The notes below the pieces were generated by a model that was given only the letters and a program-made list of their open reading frames with translations, did not search any database and was not told the origin of the DNA. Positions 34,452 through 43,311 of a stretch of 64,000 bases of DNA are shown piece after piece (position 1 is the first letter of the stretch; each line of letters starts with the position of its first letter). The DNA comes from Dehalococcoidia bacterium (GTDB taxonomy: Bacteria > Chloroflexota > Dehalococcoidia > Lucifugimonadales > Lucifugimonadaceae), in the NCBI GenBank assembly GCA_022824185.1, contig JAJEAU010000019.1:62001-126000 (forward strand). The letters are read 5' to 3'. The position numbers and the translations under genes are program-made.

Positions 34452-36668
34452 GTGCCGCCAATCTCCCAAGAACTACTTGACGAGGTCGCACTCTCCCGCG
34501 CCGAATACGAAGCCATCATCGACCGCCTCGGTCGTGAACCCAACCCCCTCGAAATCGGACTCTTTGGGGCCTTGTGGAGTGAGCACTGCGGTTACAAACA
34601 CACCAAAGCCCTCCTTCGAACCCTCCCCAACACTTCCGACCGACTCCTCGTTGCACCTGGTGCTGAAAACGCAGGGGTAGTCGACATAGGCGACGGATAC
34701 GCGGTCGCTTTCAAGATCGAATCCCATAACCATCCCTCGGCCGTTGAACCCTACGAAGGCGCCGCAACCGGCATCGGCGGAATCGTCCGAGACATCCTCG
34801 CCATGGGCGCCCGACCCATGGCCCTCATGAACTCCCTGCGTTTCGGTCCACCCAACGACGATCGCCAGCGATATCTCCTCAACGGCGTAGTTTCTGGCAT
34901 CTCCGGCTACGGAAACTGCATCGGCGTCCCCAACGTCGGCGGCGAGATCGTATTCGACGACTCATACGCCGGAAACCCGCTCGTAAACGCCATGTGCGTC
35001 GGCATCATCAAAGACGCCAAGATCATGAGCGCGAGTGCGGATGCTCCCGGCGATCTCATTATCCTCGTTGGGGCAAAAACTGGGCGCGACGGTATCCACG
35101 GCGCATCCGGCCTCGCATCCCGCACCTTCGAGGAGCAAGCAGAACTCCGATCAACCGTCCAAGTCGGCAACCCTTTCCTAGAAAAAGTCCTCATCGAAGC
35201 GTGTCTCGAAGCCATCGAACTCCCCGGCGTGGTCGGAATGCAAGACTGCGGAGCCGCAGGCATCACGAGCGCCGCCGTTGAGATGGCCGAACGCTCCGAA
35301 CTCGGCATCAACATAGACGTGGCCAAGGTCCACCGACGCGAGACCGAGATGTCTCCCTACGAAGTCATGCTCTCCGAATCCCAAGAGCGCATGATCCTAG
35401 CCGTCAAACCAGGTCACGAACCACGACTTTTCGACCTTTTCGAAAAGTGGGACCTCGACGCAGAGATCATCGGAACATTTGAAACCGGCAACCGAGTAGT
35501 CATCTCCGACGCCTCGGAACGCATCTCCTCAACCCCCGTCGAAACCCTCACCGACGCACCCGAATACCAGTTCAACTCGCCAAAACCCAACTGGCTATCT
35601 GAACTCCAAAGCCGCGACCTGTCCAATCTCCCCGATTTAGACATCACACCCAACGATGCCTTGTTGAAACTCTTGGCATCCCCCAACATCGCCTCAAAGC
35701 ACACCGTCTGGCGACAATACGACCACCAAGTCCAAAACAACACCGTCATCGCCCCCGGCGGAGACGCCGCCCTCCTACGCATCCAAGGCACCAACCGCGC
35801 CCTAGCCGTCACCACCGACGGCAACGGCCGTCTCGTCTATCTCAACCCACGAGTTGGAGCAGCGATAGCAGTCGCCGAAGCCTGCCGGAACCTCTCCTGC
35901 GTAGGCGCCGAACCCGTGGCCCTCACCGACGGCCTGAACTTCGGCAACCCCGAAACGCCCGACATCCAATACCAGCTTCAAGAAGCAATCGCCGGCATGT
36001 CTGAGGCTGCCCGAGCCTTCAACATTCCCGTCGTCAGCGGCAACGCCAGTCTCTACAACGAATCACCTGACACCGCAATCCAACCAACCCCCATCATCGG
36101 AGCCCTAGGCGTCCTCGAAAACGCCCAGCGCCACGCCACATCCCCGTTGAAAGACGAAGAAGACGCCATAATCCTCATCGGCTCCCATACGCCATGGGCC
36201 GACGCCGAAACCCTAGCCGGCAGCGAAGCCATGTCCGTACTGCACAACACAACCGCGGGCAACCCAACCCTAGACCTAGAGCTAGAAACCAAAGTCCAAA
36301 CGCTGACCCGATCACTCATCACTCAAGGCATCGCCAAATCCGCCCACGACATCTCGCAGGGCGGGTTAGCCGTAGCCATCGCCGAATCCGCCATCCAAGG
36401 CAACATCGGCGCAACCATCCAACACGAAACCCCCAACGCCGATTGGCTCCCAAACCTCTTCGGCGAACCGCAGTCGCGAATCATCGTGACGTGCGATCAC
36501 TCCGATACCGAAACCATCCTTCAAACCGCCCAACAAGCCAACACCCCTGCTACACAAATCGGCACTGTAGGCGGTGACCAGATCCGTATCAACAACCTCA
36601 TCAACCTCCCTTTCCAATCCGTCGCCGACACCTGGCTGAGTGCATTCGAACAAGCTATAGCCGGATAA
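34452..36668 (+). CDS. purL: Phosphoribosylformylglycinamidine synthase, large subunit
   Basis: ATP-dependent amidation of FGAR to FGAM. At 738 residues it is the small form that needs PurQ and PurS. It begins with a GTG and shows GLFGALWSEHCGYKHTKALL, KIESHNHPSAVEPYEGAATG and IVRDILAMGARPMALMNSLR, the classic PurL motifs. The second half repeats the fold with VTTDGNGRLVYLNPRVGAAI and ISQGGLAVAIAESAIQGNIG. It forms an operon with purQ. Confidence 0.96.
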   Translation: MPPISQELLDEVALSRAEYEAIIDRLGREPNPLEIGLFGALWSEHCGYKHTKALLRTLPNTSDRLLVAPGAENAGVVDIGDGYAVAFKIESHNHPSAVEPYEGAATGIGGIVRDILAMGARPMALMNSLRFGPPNDDRQRYLLNGVVSGISGYGNCIGVPNVGGEIVFDDSYAGNPLVNAMCVGIIKDAKIMSASADAPGDLIILVGAKTGRDGIHGASGLASRTFEEQAELRSTVQVGNPFLEKVLIEACLEAIELPGVVGMQDCGAAGITSAAVEMAERSELGINIDVAKVHRRETEMSPYEVMLSESQERMILAVKPGHEPRLFDLFEKWDLDAEIIGTFETGNRVVISDASERISSTPVETLTDAPEYQFNSPKPNWLSELQSRDLSNLPDLDITPNDALLKLLASPNIASKHTVWRQYDHQVQNNTVIAPGGDAALLRIQGTNRALAVTTDGNGRLVYLNPRVGAAIAVAEACRNLSCVGAEPVALTDGLNFGNPETPDIQYQLQEAIAGMSEAARAFNIPVVSGNASLYNESPDTAIQPTPIIGALGVLENAQRHATSPLKDEEDAIILIGSHTPWADAETLAGSEAMSVLHNTTAGNPTLDLELETKVQTLTRSLITQGIAKSAHDISQGGLAVAIAESAIQGNIGATIQHETPNADWLPNLFGEPQSRIIVTCDHSDTETILQTAQQANTPATQIGTVGGDQIRINNLINLPFQSVADTWLSAFEQAIAG

Positions 36669-36748
36669 CGCGTTGAGGATACGGTTACGGTCATCTGCTA
36701 GGCGTAAAATTGAACCTATAGCCCGTCTAGCTACGAACAATCCTTCCC

Positions 36749-38053
36749 ATGCCCTCCTACAACGTCTGGACAGTCGGTTGCCAGATGAACATGTCCGACT
36801 CCGAACGCTTGGGCGCGGGCATGACCACCCTAGGCCTCGACAAAACCGAAGCACCCGAAGACGCCGACGTCGTCGTCCTCAACACCTGCGTTGTCAGACA
36901 ATCCGCAGAAGACACCGCGACCGGCATGTTGGGCAAGCTCAAAAAGGTCAAGGACGAAAACCCTGACCGCATGATCGTAGTCATGGGATGCATGGTCGGA
37001 CCAAACGACACCGATCTCAGGCGACGCTTCCCGCAAGTAGACATCTGGGCGCGCCCGCAAGATTTCAACCCCATCCTCGAAACCGTCGCCTTCCGCCACG
37101 GCATCGAAAACGCCGACCTCGACGGCTGCTTGGCGAACTTAGTACCAACCGATCCCAAAGTCGCCACCTTCGTCCCCATTACCCACGGCTGCGACAAGTT
37201 CTGCACCTTCTGCATCATCCCATACCGCCGAGGACGTGAAACAAGCCGCGTCTTGCCTGAACTCGTCGACGAAGCCAAAATGCTCGTTCAACGCGGCGTC
37301 AAAGAGATCACCCTCCTAGGCCAAAACGTCGACTCTTACGGCCACGACCTCGACGACCGAAAAGACCTCGCCGACCTCCTGGAAGCAATCCAAGAAGTCG
37401 ACGGCATCGAGCGCATCCGTTTCCTAACGTCGCACCCCAACGACATGTCCACGCGGATCATCCAATCCATAGCCGATCTACCCAAAGTCTGCGAAACCGT
37501 AAACCTGCCCTTCCAAGCGGGCGACGACACCGTCTTGGCAAACATGCGACGCGGCTACACTCGCTCCCAGTTCCTCGACAAAATCGAAGAAATCCGCGTC
37601 ATCCTCGGCGACGACGTGACCCTAACCACCGATGTAATCGTCGGCTTCCCCGGCGAAGACGAAGTCCAATTCGACAACACCATCGACATCGTCGAACGGG
37701 TCCGCTTCGACAAGGTCCACTCCGCCGCCTACAGCGAACGACCCGGAACCGTCGCCTCTCGAAAACTCCCCGACACCGTTTCCCAGGCGGAGAAAAAGCG
37801 ACGACACAACCACCTCGACGCTGTACAATGTGCTATCCAAACAGAGAAGCACAAAACCTTGCTGGGAACCGAGACCGACATCCTTTTGGAAGGCCGAAAG
37901 AGAGGCCGGTTGTTCGGAAGAAACCGAAACGACAAAATCGTATACATCGACGACGCTCACGATAACTGCGCCGTCCGCGTCGGTGAAACCATCACCGTCA
38001 ACGTGACCGAAGCGTCCCCATGGTCGCTCGTCGGTCAGCCGGTAGCCAACTAG
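36749..38053 (+). CDS. miaB: tRNA-2-methylthio-N6-dimethylallyladenosine synthase
   Basis: Radical SAM methylthiotransferase acting on i6A37 of tRNAs. An N-terminal MTTase domain (VWTVGCQMNMSDSERLG, VVLNTCVVRQSAEDTA, VVMGCMV) supplies three cysteines for the auxiliary cluster. The radical SAM triad is HGCDKFCTFCIIPYRRGRET. A TRAM RNA-binding domain closes the protein (LLEGRKRGRLFGRNRNDKIV). 434 residues, normal. It starts 80 bases after purL on the same strand. Confidence 0.95.
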   Translation: MPSYNVWTVGCQMNMSDSERLGAGMTTLGLDKTEAPEDADVVVLNTCVVRQSAEDTATGMLGKLKKVKDENPDRMIVVMGCMVGPNDTDLRRRFPQVDIWARPQDFNPILETVAFRHGIENADLDGCLANLVPTDPKVATFVPITHGCDKFCTFCIIPYRRGRETSRVLPELVDEAKMLVQRGVKEITLLGQNVDSYGHDLDDRKDLADLLEAIQEVDGIERIRFLTSHPNDMSTRIIQSIADLPKVCETVNLPFQAGDDTVLANMRRGYTRSQFLDKIEEIRVILGDDVTLTTDVIVGFPGEDEVQFDNTIDIVERVRFDKVHSAAYSERPGTVASRKLPDTVSQAEKKRRHNHLDAVQCAIQTEKHKTLLGTETDILLEGRKRGRLFGRNRNDKIVYIDDAHDNCAVRVGETITVNVTEASPWSLVGQPVAN

Positions 38054-38078
38054 TCGGCACCTACTCCGAGGAGGCAGC

Positions 38079-39320
38079 ATGATCTCCCTAAACACAGCAC
38101 CCAAAACCATCATACCCATCACCGAACTCGAACAATCCGCCTTCTGCCAAACGGAAGGCAACCTCAGAACTAAAACCCTTGAGGAAGAGTTCCAGTCCGG
38201 CGTCCGCTGGCAGAAAGTCCCCATCCGATACCTCAAGATGTCGCCGGAACAGGTAGAAGCCGGCATCAAATACGCCCGAAAAGAGATCGGCACCAAAGCC
38301 GTCGTCCTTGGTCACCACTACCAACGCGAAGACGTCATCCAATACGCCGATTTTCGAGGCGACTCATATCTACTGTCGAAGCAAGCCGCGGCAACCGATG
38401 AGGCAAAGTGGATCATCTTCTGCGGCGTTCACTTCATGGCCGAAACCGCGGATCTCCTCTCCGACGACGACCAACACGTTGTCCTCCCCAACATGGCCGC
38501 TGGTTGCTCCATGGCAGACATGGCAGCCACCGATGATGTGGAAGACGCTTGGGACGATCTCATGGATGTCTTCGGCGACACCTCCGACGGCCCAAATAAT
38601 GGCAAGTCGGAGATCATCCCCATCACATACATGAACTCCACCGCCTCGATCAAAGCCCTCTGCGGTCGCAACGGCGGATTAGTCTGCACCTCTTCCAACG
38701 CCGACGCCGCATACGACTGGGCGCTTGAACGTGGCAAACGCATCTTCTTCCTTCCCGACCAGCACCTCGGGCGAAACACCGGACTAGCCAAAGGCATCCC
38801 AGCCGAGGACATGGTCGTCTGGAACCCGTTCAAGCCGATGGGCGGACTCACCGAACAGCAGATTCACGACTCCAAGGTCGTCCTCTGGCAGGGCCACTGT
38901 TCCGTCCACACCCGCTTCACCGTCAAGCAGATCGAGGATGCCCGACGCGAAGACCCCGACGTCAATGTAGTAGTTCATCCAGAGTGCGTCCGCGAAGTCG
39001 TCGATGCCGCCGACCTAAACGGCTCAACCGAGTTCATCCGCAAGACCGTCGAAGGCGCACCTGCTGGCACCTCCTGGGGCATCGGCACCGAGATCAATAT
39101 GGTCAACCGGCTCCGAGATGAAAATCCCGACAAGCGCATCTTCTGCCTCGACCCCGTCGTCTGCCCTTGCGCCACCATGTACCGCATCCATCCCGCATAC
39201 GTCCTCTGGGTCCTCGAAGGCATCATGGCAGGCGTAGGCATCAACGTCGTCCAAGTCGATGCCGAAACCAAGAAACACGCTCTAGTAGCCCTAGAGCGAA
39301 TGCTGGAAGTCGGCGGATAA
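38079..39320 (+). CDS. nadA: Quinolinate synthase
   Basis: Fe-S enzyme that condenses iminoaspartate with dihydroxyacetone phosphate to quinolinate for NAD synthesis. Visible motifs are VLGHHYQREDVIQYADFRGD, FCGVHFMAETADLLSDD, GHCSVHTRFTVKQIEDARR and VHPECVREVVDAADLNGSTE. The C-terminal cysteine segment is CLDPVVCPCATMYRIHP. 413 residues, a long form. A very strong ribosome site (GAGGAGGCAGC) precedes the ATG. No nadB or nadC is in the window. Confidence 0.95.
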   Translation: MISLNTAPKTIIPITELEQSAFCQTEGNLRTKTLEEEFQSGVRWQKVPIRYLKMSPEQVEAGIKYARKEIGTKAVVLGHHYQREDVIQYADFRGDSYLLSKQAAATDEAKWIIFCGVHFMAETADLLSDDDQHVVLPNMAAGCSMADMAATDDVEDAWDDLMDVFGDTSDGPNNGKSEIIPITYMNSTASIKALCGRNGGLVCTSSNADAAYDWALERGKRIFFLPDQHLGRNTGLAKGIPAEDMVVWNPFKPMGGLTEQQIHDSKVVLWQGHCSVHTRFTVKQIEDARREDPDVNVVVHPECVREVVDAADLNGSTEFIRKTVEGAPAGTSWGIGTEINMVNRLRDENPDKRIFCLDPVVCPCATMYRIHPAYVLWVLEGIMAGVGINVVQVDAETKKHALVALERMLEVGG

Positions 39321-39326
39321 CCCCCA

Positions 39327-39356
39327 CGTCATTCCCGCGAAGGCCGGGAATCCAAG
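39327..39356 (+). repeat. Dispersed palindromic repeat, family B, copy 1
   Basis: The core ATTCCCGCGAAGGCCGGGAA follows ACGTC and has arms ATTCCCG / CGGGAAT. Related copies at 58702-58730 and 60389-60417 have ATTCCGGC-GAAG-GCCGGAA arms; the changes in both arms keep the pairing. It sits in the short gap between nadA and the ABC ATPase gene. Confidence 0.75.
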
Positions 39357-39382
39357 GGTCGACGAGCGGTGAGGGGCATCCG

Positions 39383-40282
39383 ATGACCACCAACCCAGTA
39401 ATCAAACTGGAAAACCTAACCAAGCACTACGGCGACATCATCGGCATTCAAGACCTCACCCTCGAAGTCCCCGAAGGTGAGATCTTCGGACTCCTAGGCC
39501 CGAACGGAGCCGGCAAAACCACAACCATCCGCCTGATCCTCGACTTCATCCGCCCTACCTCCGGTAAAGCCACCATCTTCGGTTTGTCTCCCCGTTCCGA
39601 TGGCACCGACATCCGCCGTCGTGTCGGATACCTACCCGGCGATTTCGTCACCTACGACCACATGACAGGCGCAACGGTGACTGAGTACTTCACGAACCTC
39701 CGAGGTTCCCACCCCTCAAAACTAAACGCACTCTGCGAACGATACCAACTCGACCTATCCCGCAAGATCGTGCAGCTCTCTAAGGGAAACAAACAGAAGA
39801 TCGGACTCGTCCAAGCATTCATGAACGATCCTGATCTGCTCATCCTAGATGAGCCGACCGCCGGGCTCGACCCGCTTCTCCAGCACGAGTTTCAGCAGAT
39901 GATCCACGAGGAGAAGGAGCAAGGGAAGACGATCTTCATGTCTTCGCACTTAATGTCAGAGGTCGAAGCAACCTGCGATCGAGTCGGCATCATTCGAGAA
40001 GGCGAGTTAGTGACGATTGACACCGTCTCCCGCCTTACCGAACTGTCGCTCTGGACCGCCAAAATCACCTTCACTCATCCCGTCCCTCCCGACACCTTCA
40101 ACAACCTCCCCGGCATAACCATCACCGACCAAACCGACGACCGTACCTTCAACCTCTCCATCAGCGGCGAAGGCTCCATGGACGCAGTAATCAAAACCGC
40201 CGCCAACCACAAAGTCGAAACCTTCGAAAGCCAACACGCCTCCCTAGAAGACGCCTTCCTAAAGTACTACTCCACAGATTGA
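39383..40282 (+). CDS. ABC-2 type transporter ATP-binding protein
   Basis: ATPase of a second exporter. Motifs are Walker A LLGPNGAGKTTTIRLIL, signature QLSKGNKQKIGLVQA, Walker B LILDEPTAGLDPLLQ and switch FMSSHLMSEV. The frame stays open far into nadA, but ATG 39383 (MTTNPVIKLENLTKHYG) is chosen because of the GAGGGG ribosome site and the normal family start. About 299 residues. The partner permease is most likely the gene at 41439, on the same strand but separated by two minus-strand genes and a repeat. Confidence 0.92.
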   Translation: MTTNPVIKLENLTKHYGDIIGIQDLTLEVPEGEIFGLLGPNGAGKTTTIRLILDFIRPTSGKATIFGLSPRSDGTDIRRRVGYLPGDFVTYDHMTGATVTEYFTNLRGSHPSKLNALCERYQLDLSRKIVQLSKGNKQKIGLVQAFMNDPDLLILDEPTAGLDPLLQHEFQQMIHEEKEQGKTIFMSSHLMSEVEATCDRVGIIREGELVTIDTVSRLTELSLWTAKITFTHPVPPDTFNNLPGITITDQTDDRTFNLSISGEGSMDAVIKTAANHKVETFESQHASLEDAFLKYYSTD

Positions 40283-40400
40283 CCGTCTACTTGGGGACGC
40301 GAGCTGAGAAGCGGGAGACGGAATAAATCTATTCACCTCATCGACCTATCCGGAATTAGATCAAAACTAGATCATTGCATTAGGACTAAGATCGCATTGG

Positions 40401-40850
40401 CTAGCGATATGCATCCCAATCGTTCTTTGGCATGTATTTCAAGTCATCAAAAAATCCAAGTAATTCTCGGCTATTGTCTTCTTCTTCACCGCCGAATTTC
40501 AATGCCTGCAACAACTGTTCGCATGCATTTTGCATCGCTATGTTGATTTCTCTGGACTTATAGGTTCCTGTTTCGCTCTCGCCGATCAGCTCTCTTCGAA
40601 GCCAAACATTGTAGGTCATCGATTCCCAATCCGGGAAAACTAACGCATGAAAATGTGCGCTAAAATTCTCGTATTTGGGAGGCATAATCATCAATGAATT
40701 TTTTGGTACAACCACCATTTTGCGATCGCCGATTTCCCAAGCGATCTCCGCGCGCCTAATGCCCACTGGGAATTTCAAGTTCCGATACGGGTAAAGTCTG
40801 ATTTCAGTATCAATTATCTCTTGAATTTCGTCCCAAATCGTTTCCTTCAT
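40401..40850 (-). CDS. Hypothetical protein, AT-rich
   Basis: A 149-residue soluble protein I cannot assign. It is rich in Trp, Tyr and Glu (EIRLYPYRNLKFPVGIRRAE; WEIGDRKMVVVPKNSLMIMP; WESMTYNVWLRRELIGESET) with an acidic C-terminus. Base composition and codon use are visibly more AT-rich than the neighbours, which suggests recent arrival. It lies downstream of the HicB-like gene on the same strand and is not HicA-like in size or motif. Confidence 0.55.
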   Translation of the reverse strand: MKETIWDEIQEIIDTEIRLYPYRNLKFPVGIRRAEIAWEIGDRKMVVVPKNSLMIMPPKYENFSAHFHALVFPDWESMTYNVWLRRELIGESETGTYKSREINIAMQNACEQLLQALKFGGEEEDNSRELLGFFDDLKYMPKNDWDAYR

Positions 40851-40934
40851 GTTAGGCTCCTTTATATTCGAGATCGGTCAGCATACTCATCATCCGCGTT
40901 TCGGTTGGCCCAACCGAAACACCCTTCATTCTAG

Positions 40935-41210
40935 TCAATCTCCGATCCAGCCTTTTTCGCAAAAGAGCCCCGCTCGTCTGACCAAATTGGTTTCTTCGCC
41001 CGTAATCTCAACCTGTAATGGAATCTCCTCACCATCTTCGATCATCCCTCGCAGGTGCATACTAACCGCCTCGCGAATCCGCACTAACACCTCCTCACGC
41101 GTAGACTCCACGGCGAAACAACCCGGCAACTCCACGATATGCGCCCCAAACGAAGTCGGTCCTTCCTCGATCTGAACGTGATAGGTCACGCTTTTCGGCA
41201 TTTCCATCAT
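40935..41210 (-). CDS. HicB-like antitoxin-type protein (UPF0150), orphan
   Basis: About 91 residues with the HicB-like pattern VTYHVQIEEGPTSFGAHIVE, LPGCFAVESTREEVLVRIRE, AVSMHLRGMIEDGEEIP. ATG 41210 is preferred over the GTG at 41228 because an AGGA ribosome site sits just before it. HicB usually neutralises the small RNase HicA encoded next door. No HicA with its conserved histidine is seen on either side, so this is an orphan or a HicB-fold regulator. No C-terminal DNA-binding domain is evident. Confidence 0.7.
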   Translation of the reverse strand: MMEMPKSVTYHVQIEEGPTSFGAHIVELPGCFAVESTREEVLVRIREAVSMHLRGMIEDGEEIPLQVEITGEETNLVRRAGLFCEKGWIGD

Positions 41211-41270
41211 CGAAGTCCTAGTGGCCACTAACCCAGATTATCCGCAAAAGCACTCGAAGGGGGAAGGAAA

Positions 41271-41310
41271 TTCCCCTCTCTCGCTTGGCGGGAGAGGGTC
41301 AGGGTGAGGG
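41271..41310 (+). repeat. Dispersed palindromic repeat, family A, copy 2
   Basis: It reads TTCCCCTCTCTCGCTTGGCG, then GGAGAGGGTCAGGGTGAGGG. The arms CCCTCTC and GAGAGGG pair. It lies in a 228-base gap between the HicB-like gene and the ABC-2 permease. Confidence 0.7.
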
Positions 41311-41438
41311 TGACCGGGGCGGACAAAGGGGCACGGCACGGCATTCCACCACCAACCCAAACCTCAACTAGTCCCTCCACCACAACCCATCATTCAAATC
41401 CTTCCTCATCTTTTGCATCCTAGTTCATAATCATCACC

Positions 41439-42230
41439 ATGATGTACTCCAACATCCTCCTAAAAACCCTCCGCGACGGCCAACGCTCCACCTTCTTCTT
41501 CTCCGCTGGACAACTCGCCATCGGCCTCCTCCTAGCCCTCCTCTTCCCCGATGTCGCATCCAGCTTCGCCGGAATGATCGAAGACCTCCCCGAGTTCTTC
41601 CAGGCGTTCATCGGCAGCGCCGCTGAGTTCGCCACTCCTGAGGGCTTCCTCACCGCCGACCCTTACAGCGCCATCGCTCTCGTCATCATGTTCGCTTTCT
41701 CAATCAACCGAGGCATGGGCGCGATTGCAGCCGAGGAGCGCAACCACACTCTTGATCAGCTTCTAGGCAACCCGATCTCTCGGACTGACGTTTACCTCCA
41801 GAAGAGCTTGGCGCTGATAGTCGACTGCATCTTACCCGTCGCCGCCGTCGCCGTGGGCATTCTCATCGGCGCTCTCATCATGGACTACTCGGTATCGATT
41901 TCCGGACTTTTACAGATGTCGCTGAGCCTTCTGCTCATCTCGTATGCCACTGGCTTCCTGGCCCTCGGCATCGGCGCTGCTACTGGGAGCAAGACGCTTG
42001 CTATGGGTATCCCTGCCGCCGTCGCCGTCATCGGATACCTGATCCACATCCTTGTTCCCCTTGTCGACACCCTTGACGACCTCAAATACATCTCGATCCT
42101 CCACTACTACATCGGCGACAAGCCCTTCATCAACGGGTTAACCCCTTGGCACTCTGGGGTACTGCTGGCAATCGCGGCCATCTCGTTCATCTTCGGACTA
42201 TACCGCTTCAACAACCGGGACCTAGCCTGA
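41439..42230 (+). CDS. ABC-2 type transporter permease
   Basis: A 263-residue membrane protein with about six helices. It starts MMYSNILLKTLRDGQRSTFF; the ATG three bases downstream is an equally good start. The conserved ABC-2 segment IAAEERNHTLDQLLGNPISR follows helix 2. Other helices include LIVDCILPVAAVAVGILIGA and TLAMGIPAAVAVIGYLIHIL. It probably works with the ATPase at 39383-40282, from which it is separated by about 1.15 kb of opposite-strand genes. Substrate unknown. Confidence 0.85.
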   Translation: MMYSNILLKTLRDGQRSTFFFSAGQLAIGLLLALLFPDVASSFAGMIEDLPEFFQAFIGSAAEFATPEGFLTADPYSAIALVIMFAFSINRGMGAIAAEERNHTLDQLLGNPISRTDVYLQKSLALIVDCILPVAAVAVGILIGALIMDYSVSISGLLQMSLSLLLISYATGFLALGIGAATGSKTLAMGIPAAVAVIGYLIHILVPLVDTLDDLKYISILHYYIGDKPFINGLTPWHSGVLLAIAAISFIFGLYRFNNRDLA

Positions 42231-42251
42231 AAGGCGAAGGATCAACACCGC

Positions 42252-42404
42252 ATGTGCCGACTTTCTTCTGAACTCCTCATCACCGCCGGCGGCAGCGGCA
42301 TCATCGCAACCATCACGACCTTTGCCAAGGTCCATTGGGACATCATCAAAGACCGCAAGGCGCATAAGGCGGCAAAGGAGCGGAACCGCGAACTAAATCC
42401 CTAG
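42252..42404 (+). CDS. Possible small protein (50 aa)
   Basis: ATG 42252 to TAG 42404 encodes MCRLSSELLITAGGSGIIAT, a possible short hydrophobic segment, then TFAKVHWDIIKDRKAHKAAK and a charged tail. It follows the ABC-2 permease by 21 bases. A GAAAGGCGAAGGATC sequence upstream offers a ribosome site. Its last four bases overlap the end of the opposite-strand gene. Support is weak. Confidence 0.4.
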   Translation: MCRLSSELLITAGGSGIIATITTFAKVHWDIIKDRKAHKAAKERNRELNP

Positions 42405-42598
42405 TTGGGACGCCGACCACTCGCCGCAAAACGACCAGTCGAAAATCCCACAATCGCACCTATCGCCAACTTGACCATCCAATCGGCAGTAGTCCGGACC
42501 TGCGCGTGGGTACTGTTCAATTCTCCCGTACCTTGAACATCTGCAAGCCACAACAGCAAACCTAAACCCACTGCCGCAACCCATAGCATCAACATCAC
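42401..42598 (-). CDS. Possible small membrane protein (65 aa)
   Basis: Starts MMLMLWVAAVGLGLLLWLAD, a clear membrane helix, then a polar stretch (VQGTGELNSTHAQVRTTADW) and a second hydrophobic segment MVKLAIGAIVGFSTGRFA. No family recognised. It is divergent from the HAD hydrolase gene with 29 bases between. Confidence 0.45.
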   Translation of the reverse strand: MMLMLWVAAVGLGLLLWLADVQGTGELNSTHAQVRTTADWMVKLAIGAIVGFSTGRFAASGRRPN

Positions 42599-42627
42599 CG
42601 CCCAAAAAGTCGAACCCCTTCCACCCT

Positions 42628-43311
42628 ATGCCCCCACCAATCAAAGCCCTCCTCTTCGATCTCGACAACACGCTGATCGACCGCGAAGCGGCCTTCACCC
42701 GATTCGCCACCTGTTTCTACGAGGACAATCTGAGCGCTCTGAAATCGACAACGCGGGAGGAAGCCGTTGCCAAGATGGTGGCATGGGATCAAGACGGTTA
42801 CTCCGACCGCGGTGCGATGTTCGCAAAGTGGGCACAAGAGTGGCCTGAAGCCAGACTCGACCCGGAAAAGCTGCTCACGTGGTACCGCACCGAAATGAAA
42901 AACCACGTGCAGCGGGACAATGATGTCAACGCACTGCTCGCAGACCTGAACTCGCATCGAATACCGTGGGGGATCGTCACTAACGGAAACACCACCTCAC
43001 AACACGTCGCCTGTCGAGCGGCCGGCCTCGATCAACTCGCACCCTTCGTCATCGTTTCCCAACAAGCCGGATACCGCAAACCCGACCCCAGGATCTTTCG
43101 TGACGCCATCGACCAGACCGGCATTGAGTCTCCGGAAAACGTGATGTTCGTCGGTGATAATCCACGTGCCGACATCGATGGTGCCAAACAATTCGGGATG
43201 AAAACCGCGTGGGTGCGTCGCGGGCGCCAATTCCCTGACGATCTTCAACCCCCAGACCTCGAAATCGATCACGTCGCCGAACTGCGCGACATCGTCAACC
43301 TCTTCGTATGA
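42628..43311 (+). CDS. HAD-superfamily hydrolase
   Basis: Haloacid dehalogenase-like phosphatase with motif I ALLFDLDNTLIDREAAF (nucleophile and acid aspartates), motif II IVTNGNTTS, the lysine in SQQAGYRKPDPRIFRD and motif IV VMFVGDNPRADIDGAKQFGM. A helical cap domain lies between motifs I and II. 227 residues. The stop overlaps the start of the GNAT gene (ATGA). The substrate cannot be told. Confidence 0.9.
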   Translation: MPPPIKALLFDLDNTLIDREAAFTRFATCFYEDNLSALKSTTREEAVAKMVAWDQDGYSDRGAMFAKWAQEWPEARLDPEKLLTWYRTEMKNHVQRDNDVNALLADLNSHRIPWGIVTNGNTTSQHVACRAAGLDQLAPFVIVSQQAGYRKPDPRIFRDAIDQTGIESPENVMFVGDNPRADIDGAKQFGMKTAWVRRGRQFPDDLQPPDLEIDHVAELRDIVNLFV

